NCBI GenBank assembly: GCA_947465495.1
Contig: CANIAS010000008.1
Coordinates: forward strand, 1 to 63,757
DNA from: Candidatus Pollutiaquabacter sp.
GTDB taxonomy: Bacteria > Bacteroidota > Bacteroidia > AKYH767-A > 2013-40CM-41-45
Direction: 5' to 3'
DNA length: 63,757 bases
Positions 54,257 to 61,427 of this stretch are shown here, piece by piece. Within the stretch, counting starts at the first letter, position 1; each line of letters opens with the position of its first letter. A program made the translations under genes and the position numbers. The notes under the pieces are model-generated. The model made no database searches and was not told the DNA's origin. It saw only the letters and a program-made list of their open reading frames with translations.

Positions 54257-54943
54257 TCAGAAGGAGAGACTCAGGCCGGCGATTCCGCCAAATTGAGTGA
54301 TGGTAGAGTATCCGGAAACACCCACGCTAGAGCCACCAGATCCAACAAATACACTGGCTCCCAGTGATTGGATAGGGATATACAGTTGTGGCTGAAGTTT
54401 AATCCCAATCAATTCAGTGACTTTGATTTTAACACCGGCCTTGGCAGCTACTGCGAAACGAACCGTTGCTGCAATATCAAGTGTACGTGGTGTAAACACA
54501 ACAATACCAGCACTAAGTCCGCCATACAGTGAAATTCGCTCATCCGGATGCTTGATGGCATTCATGCCCAGCATGAAATAGTCGATGGCAAGCTCGGAAG
54601 GAATGTTGTTTTCGTACCAATTTTGTCCATATGTATAATACAACGAACCAGTCGCGTTGGTCACTTGGTGTTGCCAGGTTCCTTCGAATTCAGCCCAGTC
54701 GGTAACATCTTTTGCAAGGCTGACTCCATAAACACTTCCCTGTTCCAAATAAACGGAGCCGTAATCAATTTGAAAAGTTTCATCGAAGTTATACCCGTAA
54801 AAAGGAGTGATACTAAGTTTTGTGTCGCTGACCGTGCGTTTCATTGGAACTGGTGGTGGGCCAGAAGAATAAACTTGGGCGTTTACCGATTGATTATGGA
54901 ATAAAAAAGCAACCAAGGCAAGGAGTAGTAGTCTGTGTGGCAT
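54257..54943 (-). CDS. Outer-membrane beta-barrel protein
   Basis: A 228-residue exported protein. The signal peptide starts MPHRLLLLALVAFLFHNQSVNAQ; the rest is alternating beta strands (ITPFYGYNFDETFQIDYG, AEFEGTWQHQVTNATGSLYYTYG, KHPDERISLYGGLSAGIVVF) ending GLSLSF with a terminal Phe, as expected of a Bam substrate. It belongs to the broad outer-membrane beta-barrel class. ATG 54943 is preferred to an upstream in-frame start because the signal peptide and a promoter both fit. Function unknown. Confidence 0.75.
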   Translation of the reverse strand: MPHRLLLLALVAFLFHNQSVNAQVYSSGPPPVPMKRTVSDTKLSITPFYGYNFDETFQIDYGSVYLEQGSVYGVSLAKDVTDWAEFEGTWQHQVTNATGSLYYTYGQNWYENNIPSELAIDYFMLGMNAIKHPDERISLYGGLSAGIVVFTPRTLDIAATVRFAVAAKAGVKIKVTELIGIKLQPQLYIPIQSLGASVFVGSGGSSVGVSGYSTITQFGGIAGLSLSF

Positions 54944-54958
54944 ATTGAATTGTTTTCC

Positions 54959-54991
54959 CAAATGTATTGTTTTTTGATAATAATTGAACAA
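54959..54991 (-). promoter_or_regulatory. Promoter of the 228-residue barrel gene
   Basis: Minus strand TTG (54991-54989), 22-nt spacer, TACATTTG (54966-54959). The -7 box ends 16 nt before ATG 54943. Confidence 0.5.
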
Positions 54992-54992
54992 A

Positions 54993-55023
54993 AAAAAGCG
55001 GCCCTGATCAGACCGCTTTTTTC
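54993..55023 (-). terminator. Terminator after the metalloprotease gene
   Basis: AAAAAGCGG and CCGCTTTTT flank a loop containing TGATCA; on the minus strand a T-run follows the stem. Good terminator, about 85 nt after the stop. Confidence 0.8.
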
Positions 55024-55107
55024 TCTAATTGCTATTTATCGTGGGAGCGAATACTTTTTAAATCAGATGCCTTTGTGGTCGCTTTCAGATGACACAAGTA
55101 CTATTTT

Positions 55108-57483
55108 TTAGCGTTTGAAAAGGCGCTTGTTTAAGGCCTTTCCTTTTTCATCAATGACTTGAACCATGTAAATCCCGTTTGCTAATTCCGCAATATCTAT
55201 TTCTGTTTTTTCATCTGTAAATGGTGCTGTCATTTGCAGTTTACCGACCATGTCTGTGATATACACGTGTGTAGCTATTCCGAAGTCTTCCACCTTGCCT
55301 ACTTCGATGACAATTTTCGAGCTGGCAGGATTTGGGAAGATGGTCACCGGCTCGGAGCTTTCTTGTCCGAATAGGGTCGGTAATTGAGTGGTCGTACTGA
55401 ACTGTAAGGGAGTGGTGTAGTTGGAACAATTCGCCTTTACTTTCCAGTCATATACGGTTGCCGCCGCAAGTCCGGTAAGATTTACTGTTGTCGAATTTTG
55501 GGGTCCAACTTGCGTCCATTTCGTTTCGGACGACTTTTTATAACCGATGGTATAACTGCTGGCACCTGGAACGGCAGACCAACCCAAGGTCGCATTGGTA
55601 CGACTTATATTGGAAGAGTTCAATCCGAAAGGAATTAAACATCCTGAAGATGCGGTAGTGAAATTTGCTTGGGTGCTTGCGCCGGAACAATTTGCAGAGA
55701 CCGTCCAGTTATAGGTGGTTGATGAAGTTAGTCCGGATAATGTCAATGTGGTTCCTGTTTGTGCGGAGCAGGTGATCCAATTACTTGCTCCGGATCGCTT
55801 GTATTTAACCGTGTAGTTGTTAGCACCTGCGACAGGTAGCCACGATACAAGAGCGGACACTCCGGAAATGTAAGTTGTTGCTAAGCCTATGGGTGCTGTA
55901 CAATTGCTAACCGCAGGTGTGTTGAAATAATTACTGGAAGAAAACTCCGAGCAGTTCGATTTGACTTGCCATTCATAGGATGTGGAGCTATTTAGTGAAT
56001 TAAGTGTGCTGCTATTACTGGTGGTCGTTCCGCCAAAAATCCAGGCAGAACTACCTCTAATTCGAAACTGCACAGTATAGTCAGTCGCTCCGATGACCGT
56101 ATTCCAAGAAATGGTTGCGGTGGAGGCAGTGATGTTGTTTGCACAAATTCCAGTAGGAGCCGTTCCAGTGGCAGTGATACAGGATGCATTGACTAATCTG
56201 CTGCGAATCAGGTTTCCGGGGATGCTTCCAAATCCGTTGGTGAAGTTTATTCCATTGGTGGTCATGTGGCAATAACTCATGATAGTGCCGCCATTCACTG
56301 GTGTTGCTCCTGCGGGGCAGCCTCCTTCCGTCGTGTAACAATTATCGAGGGCTCCTGTAGTGCCGTCACTCTTTGTCCATCCACACCAGTGTGTATGGTT
56401 GGCGCCGAAGTTGTGTCCCAGCTCATGGGTTATAACTTGAACAGACCATGAGTAGGTAGAAATGTTGCTAAAAGTATTTTGAATGTAACTGACGCCGTGC
56501 GCATAGGATTTGTTGCACAATACATCCAGATATGCAATTCCTCCACCGATATTACGCGTGGTTAGAAAATGCGCAACCGTACCATTGAAATTAGATCCAA
56601 CATTTGTTCGGAATGCCGGTAGTAGATTTGCTGAACTCGTGTAACTCGCATAAGGATCACTGGTGGTCCAAATATTCATGGATTGTAGTTGAAGCTCGAT
56701 GTTCTCATTGCTGTATAACGCAGCCACTTGATTGAAAAGCGAAGTGACGTAATTAGTCACGTTGGTGGTACTTGATCCCTTGTCGGTATACAAGCGATAG
56801 TCGCATTCAAAGTAAACATTGACCCGTTTGCAGCCCACTCCATCCGTGGTATTTACTGTAGTTGGCTTTTGAACCCCAGGAGGTGACACCGCTTCACATT
56901 CGAAATTTGGTAATACCGGCAATTGCTTTGCATCCAACAGTCGGTACTGGTCCGTGCTATTTTCTTTTTTGATCAATTCATAATTCGCTTGATCAATGGC
57001 AATCATGGCCGACATGTCATCGTCGAAAAAAGTAACTGCTACTACTGAATTTGAAGCATCTGCTACGACACCTCGATAGTAGGTTCCTTTTTCGAAGGCT
57101 ATCGTTGAAGTGGCATTGGTTCCTAATGTGCCTAAATTGAAATCTGGTGTTACTAATTCTATTTTACCCAGCAATAGTTCCATGTGGTCATGGTCATTCA
57201 TGGGAATGTCAAGCGTAATTGCAGCAGGCTGTTGTAGTCGAATCAGTGCAAGTTGTTGTGGATTGATGGTAAGCGATACCGAATTAAAACGATTTCGTTC
57301 CTGAGTACCGTTGACAACTGTCTTTTTTAGAAGAGGAATAGCGACGAATTGACGTGATTCTTGTAAGGTGGTAATCCACGCGCTGACTCCATCTTGCGAA
57401 TAGGTTGTTGTTACGCCAAGGAGTGTTACGGCAACTATTAACAGGAATCGTTTGAAACGTAAATCGAGAGAGAAAGAGGGCAT
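55108..57483 (-). CDS. Secreted M12-type zinc metalloprotease with FnIII repeats and T9SS type A sorting domain
   Basis: A 791-residue secreted protein: signal peptide (about 10-30), a propeptide-like region to about 210, then a reprolysin-type metalloprotease domain with HELGHNFGANH at 353-363 (HEXXHXXGXXH) and MSYC as Met-turn. Three fibronectin type III units follow (about 445-705; each with a GLxSSTTYxWxVxxNCS pattern). The last 75 residues (PVTIFPNPASSKIVIEVG to LNKRLFKR) are a type A T9SS sorting domain, so the enzyme should be exported by T9SS and attached or released at the surface. The zinc site is complete. PorX-controlled secretion is plausible but unproven. Confidence 0.9.
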   Translation of the reverse strand: MPSFSLDLRFKRFLLIVAVTLLGVTTTYSQDGVSAWITTLQESRQFVAIPLLKKTVVNGTQERNRFNSVSLTINPQQLALIRLQQPAAITLDIPMNDHDHMELLLGKIELVTPDFNLGTLGTNATSTIAFEKGTYYRGVVADASNSVVAVTFFDDDMSAMIAIDQANYELIKKENSTDQYRLLDAKQLPVLPNFECEAVSPPGVQKPTTVNTTDGVGCKRVNVYFECDYRLYTDKGSSTTNVTNYVTSLFNQVAALYSNENIELQLQSMNIWTTSDPYASYTSSANLLPAFRTNVGSNFNGTVAHFLTTRNIGGGIAYLDVLCNKSYAHGVSYIQNTFSNISTYSWSVQVITHELGHNFGANHTHWCGWTKSDGTTGALDNCYTTEGGCPAGATPVNGGTIMSYCHMTTNGINFTNGFGSIPGNLIRSRLVNASCITATGTAPTGICANNITASTATISWNTVIGATDYTVQFRIRGSSAWIFGGTTTSNSSTLNSLNSSTSYEWQVKSNCSEFSSSNYFNTPAVSNCTAPIGLATTYISGVSALVSWLPVAGANNYTVKYKRSGASNWITCSAQTGTTLTLSGLTSSTTYNWTVSANCSGASTQANFTTASSGCLIPFGLNSSNISRTNATLGWSAVPGASSYTIGYKKSSETKWTQVGPQNSTTVNLTGLAAATVYDWKVKANCSNYTTPLQFSTTTQLPTLFGQESSEPVTIFPNPASSKIVIEVGKVEDFGIATHVYITDMVGKLQMTAPFTDEKTEIDIAELANGIYMVQVIDEKGKALNKRLFKR

Positions 57484-57605
57484 TAGGAAGTTGAAATTAG
57501 GGCGTATTAAAGCCTTACTATGCTTCCGTAAAATTACCCTGATACCTGCCTTTAGGGGGTAATTAATTGGTAAAACATTACATTTTTTGGCGATCAGACA
57601 TTATT

Positions 57606-58481
57606 CTAAGCCATTTTTGACCGTTTATAGCGATGCCATGTATGTAAAATAACAGTAGTCAGGATGATTGCAGCACCGGTTAGGAAACCACCATTGATGA
57701 CTTTCCCTTCATTGGCAAAGAGAATAGCCAATAAAATACCATAAACAGGTTCGAGGTTCATGGATAAAGCCATTGTGTAGGCAGAAACTTTTCGAAGCGC
57801 TTGCAGCGATAGTATCCATGTTAGTACTGTGCAGAAAATCGATAGAATCATCAAATAGAACCAATCTTTCATGTCCGGAAGGAAGTAGGTGGTTGGTTGT
57901 ATGTGAATATAAATCGGTAGCAATATGGTCAATGCCAACCAGCCGGCTCCTAATTCGATAAATGAGATGGTCAATGGTTCATGATCGGAAGCAATGCGCT
58001 GGTTGAGAATATTAAATACAGCACTCAACATCGCGCTGAATATGCCTACCAGGATTCCGGTTGATGCTGAAACATCAGAAAAATAAATGAAGGAAATTCC
58101 GACAACAGCTAAAATGGAAAAGAGAATTTCTGTGAAATCAAACTTTTTTCGATTCATTAATGGTTCAAGCAACGAGGCAAACAACGCAGTAGAAGAAAGA
58201 CAAATCATTGCTACCGAAATACTCGATAGTTTAATCGAGCCGTAAAAAGCTACCCAATGGATCATCACAACAACGCCAATCGCACTAAGTTGTATCCATT
58301 TTTTTGAGGGAAGTTTCGGAAGTGATTTACGCCAAAGTAGCACCAGAAAAAGTACGAATGCGCTGATTAACATTCTGTACCATACCAACATCCCTTCGTT
58401 TAATCGAATGAATTTACCTAGCACACCCGTAAATCCCCATAGTAGGATGGCCGAGTGCATCCGCAGGTAAGCACCTTTCAT
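57606..58481 (-). CDS. EamA/DMT-family transporter
   Basis: A 291-residue inner-membrane protein with about ten transmembrane helices in two homologous EamA halves. The N-terminal LLWGFTGVLGKFIRLNEGMLVWYRMLISA and the second-half start AVVGISFIYFSDVSAS are characteristic of drug/metabolite exporters. The substrate is unknown. ATG 58481 overlaps the Maf stop by 4 nt (ATGA), so translation is likely coupled; it is the final gene of the minus-strand operon. The 122-bp gap upstream of the metalloprotease start contains nothing I recognise. Confidence 0.88.
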   Translation of the reverse strand: MKGAYLRMHSAILLWGFTGVLGKFIRLNEGMLVWYRMLISAFVLFLVLLWRKSLPKLPSKKWIQLSAIGVVVMIHWVAFYGSIKLSSISVAMICLSSTALFASLLEPLMNRKKFDFTEILFSILAVVGISFIYFSDVSASTGILVGIFSAMLSAVFNILNQRIASDHEPLTISFIELGAGWLALTILLPIYIHIQPTTYFLPDMKDWFYLMILSIFCTVLTWILSLQALRKVSAYTMALSMNLEPVYGILLAILFANEGKVINGGFLTGAAIILTTVILHTWHRYKRSKMA

Positions 58482-59170
58482 CGGTCGCTTTTGCTGAAAA
58501 GGTGCAGTTCATCCCACAACTCCGCAATCGGTAAACCCATCACATTGAAATAACTCCCGTTGATAGTAGCAATGATTGGGACTTGCCGACTTGGGTCGAC
58601 AGCTAACGACTCTTCAAAAAGATGCGGCTTGCCGATTTTAACGAGAAATTCGTGCTCATAGGGAGACAACGGATTGAAACCTGGCGGTAGGCCTTCTTGC
58701 GCTCCGTATGAACCAGCTTTGTCGAAAGGCTGGTAATGTTGAACATACATTTCGATGTCAGATCGCCTAAGTGTCTGGAATGTGACATGGGTACAAGTTT
58801 GAAAACAATGACGTTGACCGTCATGTGTCAGGCAGACACCAGTATAAACCTGATGTGTTTTTCCTTGTAGTCGTTCAAGCATTTGAACGGCATCCAATGC
58901 GTCGATGGGTTTCCCCAAAACAGCCTCCTCCAGCCAAACAATTGTATCGGCAGTAATCAGCAACTCATCCTCTTTCAACATTCCATCGAATGCCATGGCT
59001 TTCAACTCAGCAAGATGCATTGGAATGTCACCGCGTTTCAAATGGAGCGGGAATAGTTCTTCAACGTCGGGTTTTCGCACCTCGACTGGCCATCCGAGTC
59101 CTTCCAGTAGTTGCTTTCTACGAGGTGAACCAGATCCCAAAATGATTGTTTGAAAAGCAGGGACACTCAT
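58478..59170 (-). CDS. Maf-family nucleotide pyrophosphatase with an insertion
   Basis: A 230-residue Maf protein, a pyrophosphatase that hydrolyses non-canonical nucleoside triphosphates. Family motifs: GSGSPRRKQLL at 12-22, LLITADTIVWLEEAVLGKP, GKTHQVYTGV, PFDKAGSYGAQ and GSYFNVMGLP. Bacteroidetes Maf proteins are typically near 190 residues; here about 35 extra residues (about 160-198) separate GAQ and GSYFNV. The core active site is intact. It overlaps the UbiA stop by 4 nt and the EamA start by 4 nt. Confidence 0.9.
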   Translation of the reverse strand: MSVPAFQTIILGSGSPRRKQLLEGLGWPVEVRKPDVEELFPLHLKRGDIPMHLAELKAMAFDGMLKEDELLITADTIVWLEEAVLGKPIDALDAVQMLERLQGKTHQVYTGVCLTHDGQRHCFQTCTHVTFQTLRRSDIEMYVQHYQPFDKAGSYGAQEGLPPGFNPLSPYEHEFLVKIGKPHLFEESLAVDPSRQVPIIATINGSYFNVMGLPIAELWDELHLFSKSDR

Positions 59171-60084
59171 CGAAGGAAGTAAAACCAGAATGGAAAAATG
59201 GATAAAACTCCGAACAACATAAAGCCTTTGGCGAATATACTTGCAAAATGATAATCCTTCTTCTCATTCGCAGTAACAACCAAGTAAATGAGTCCGCAAA
59301 GTGGTGCCAGGAAAATGAGCAGTAGGTTCCACCAGGCAATTACGGTGTTGTCTTCGAATCCGTTGCGAACGATATAGGTAATGAATCCGCCGGTTACTAT
59401 CAACACTGTGGTCGCCGCTATTTTGGCTGATTTAATTCCATACCGAATGGGAAGGGTCTTGCATTGCATACGTTCGTCGCCATCTAAATCTTCAATGTCT
59501 TTGATGATCTCACGTGCTAAAGAAACCATGAATGCCAGTACTGCGAACACGAACAGATAAACGATATTCGGATAGTACTCCGGCTCAAAAAGTCCTGGCA
59601 GTAGGACCATTAAGAATGTTAGAAATGCAATTAGAAAATTACCGCTTAATAGTCTGCGTTTGTAATAGGATGAATACATCCATAGCGACGAAGCTGAAAA
59701 TAAGTGTATCATCCCGATGGCTGGCTTTTCAATGGCAAATCCAACCCACATTCCAAGCAATGTACCCATGGAACTCAAAACGTAAAAGGCGTTTTTGCCA
59801 GTTTTCTTGCTAAGCCGATTTTCGAATATGTTTTTCCCAGGACGATTGATAGCATCGGTAGTTACATCAAATACATCGTTGATAATATTGCCTGCGGCTG
59901 CTATGAGTACGGTCGCTCCGGTAAGCAGCAGGAAATACAATCGACTCATGTGTGCCGGAAATTCTCCCGTGATATTTTCGGTGGTTTGAAATGTTGGAAG
60001 AATCAAGCAGTACCTCACCAGGAACATGGTGAGTGAAATCATGATCAAATTTGGAATGCGAAGAAGTCGGAGGTAGGATAGCAT
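59167..60084 (-). CDS. UbiA-family prenyltransferase (GGGP-synthase-like)
   Basis: A 305-residue integral membrane prenyltransferase with about eight or nine helices. The first Asp-rich motif is NIINDVFDVTTDAINRP and the second KDIEDLDGDERM, matching the UbiA superfamily. Similarity to geranylgeranylglycerol-phosphate geranylgeranyltransferases suggests a lipid-linked aromatic or glycerol acceptor; the real acceptor is unknown. ATG 60084 (MLSYLRLL) was chosen over an in-frame start at 60141 that would overlap kdsC. It is coupled to Maf by a 4-nt overlap. Confidence 0.85.
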   Translation of the reverse strand: MLSYLRLLRIPNLIMISLTMFLVRYCLILPTFQTTENITGEFPAHMSRLYFLLLTGATVLIAAAGNIINDVFDVTTDAINRPGKNIFENRLSKKTGKNAFYVLSSMGTLLGMWVGFAIEKPAIGMIHLFSASSLWMYSSYYKRRLLSGNFLIAFLTFLMVLLPGLFEPEYYPNIVYLFVFAVLAFMVSLAREIIKDIEDLDGDERMQCKTLPIRYGIKSAKIAATTVLIVTGGFITYIVRNGFEDNTVIAWWNLLLIFLAPLCGLIYLVVTANEKKDYHFASIFAKGFMLFGVLSIFPFWFYFLR

Positions 60085-60100
60085 CAAGCAGTTTTTAGCA

Positions 60101-60619
60101 TCAACGATGTTCACTTTGAAAGGGCCAACGACCATGTACACGCATTACCTGCTCAATCACATCGCGCACACAACCCTTTCCTCCAGTGTAAGGGGAAACA
60201 TAGTGACAAAGACGTTTGATTTCAGGAATAGCATCTGAAGGGCATACTTTCATTCCAGCTAATTGAATTACCCGATAATCAGGGAGGTCATCGCCCATGT
60301 ACATGACTTCTTTCGTTTGCAATCCATGCTTACTAAGCAATTCGTTAAACATGGCTGATTTGTCGCTAATGCCTAAATGTACTTCTCGAACGCCTAAGCC
60401 ATTCAGTCGTTCACGTACACTGTCTGAATCGCCACCTGAAATCACCATCACATGATACCCTGCCTTGATTGCTTCCACTATCGCGTATCCATCCCTGATA
60501 TTCATGACACGGTATTGTTCACCCTCCATAAGATAGAGTGACCCATCTGTCATCACGCCATCAACATCAAAAACAAACGCACGGATGTCGTTTAATAGGT
60601 GCTTGTAGCTTGGTTCCAT
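60101..60619 (-). CDS. KdsC-like HAD phosphatase
   Basis: A 172-residue HAD hydrolase without a cap domain: motif I FVFDVDGVMTDG (nucleophile Asp), motif II VISGGDS, motif III Lys in GISDKSAM, motif IV YMGDDLPD. This is the KdsC layout that dephosphorylates Kdo 8-phosphate for LPS inner core. Such proteins occur with UbiA, DUF2520 and Maf genes in Bacteroidetes. ATG 60619 is preferred to GTG 60625. Kdo8P phosphatase is the likeliest role, but related short HAD proteins act on other sugar phosphates. Confidence 0.88.
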   Translation of the reverse strand: MEPSYKHLLNDIRAFVFDVDGVMTDGSLYLMEGEQYRVMNIRDGYAIVEAIKAGYHVMVISGGDSDSVRERLNGLGVREVHLGISDKSAMFNELLSKHGLQTKEVMYMGDDLPDYRVIQLAGMKVCPSDAIPEIKRLCHYVSPYTGGKGCVRDVIEQVMRVHGRWPFQSEHR

Positions 60620-60640
60620 TCTCACAATATTAACTAAAAA

Positions 60641-61414
60641 TCAGTAGCGAGGACCTTGTAGCGATTCGATACTTTCCGACAACAGGCGGTAGATTTCCTG
60701 CAACTGCGGCTCATTTGCGAGCAACCTGAGGTGTTCCTCGACCGTCGTGGAGTCTCCTCGTCGTGCAGGGCCGGTCTGGACAGATGCCGGTGATGCATGT
60801 TGAACTTTCTTAGCAGTTTCTTGTATTAAAGGACGCAATACATCGAAGGATATTCCTTTAGTAGTCAACAAACGTTCAGCTAGCGCGAAAAGATGATTCG
60901 GAAAATTATTCACTAGTACAGCTGCCAAATGCATCCAGCGTCGCTCGTCGGAATTTACGCTAATTACTTGTTTAGATATACTAGAACCAACTTTTTTCAA
61001 CCGGTTTAGTGCAAGTTTGGAACGTGCTTCAATGCAAATGGGTACCTTCTCGAAGTTGACGGACGTGTTTTTGGTAATGGTTTGTAGCGGCCAGAACACA
61101 CCTATGTTTTCAAAGGTTGAGGGGAATACAGACAGTGATACTGCGCCCGAAGTGTGAGCGACACAGCGATCGATAAAGGGTAATTGGGCAATTACTGCGG
61201 CTATTTCTCCGTCTGGTACGGCGATGATGTACAGATCGGCTTTCGTCGTTAGCAAGGATAGGTCATACACCGGCTCTGCATGCAGTTTTTTAGCAAGCGA
61301 GGTAACAGTAGACTTCGTTCGGCCACCGACTTGTTTGATCACATGTCCGGCTTTGAACAGGGCAGGTCCCAAGTGACTGGCAATATTTCCTGCTCCGATC
61401 AGTACGACCTTCAT
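60641..61414 (-). CDS. DUF2520 Rossmann-fold oxidoreductase-like protein
   Basis: A 257-residue protein: an N-terminal NAD(P)-binding Rossmann domain with VVLIGAGNIASHLGPALFKAGH, then a helical DUF2520 domain (from about 125). The general layout is that of F420-dependent NADP reductases and ketopantoate-reductase-like dehydrogenases, but no substrate is known. It sits between the haem lyase and the KdsC-like gene, an arrangement common in Bacteroidetes. Since panB is in this window, a ketopantoate-related role could be asked, but nothing here links the two. Confidence 0.85.
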   Translation of the reverse strand: MKVVLIGAGNIASHLGPALFKAGHVIKQVGGRTKSTVTSLAKKLHAEPVYDLSLLTTKADLYIIAVPDGEIAAVIAQLPFIDRCVAHTSGAVSLSVFPSTFENIGVFWPLQTITKNTSVNFEKVPICIEARSKLALNRLKKVGSSISKQVISVNSDERRWMHLAAVLVNNFPNHLFALAERLLTTKGISFDVLRPLIQETAKKVQHASPASVQTGPARRGDSTTVEEHLRLLANEPQLQEIYRLLSESIESLQGPRY

Positions 61415-61427
61415 AGCGTCTGAAAAT

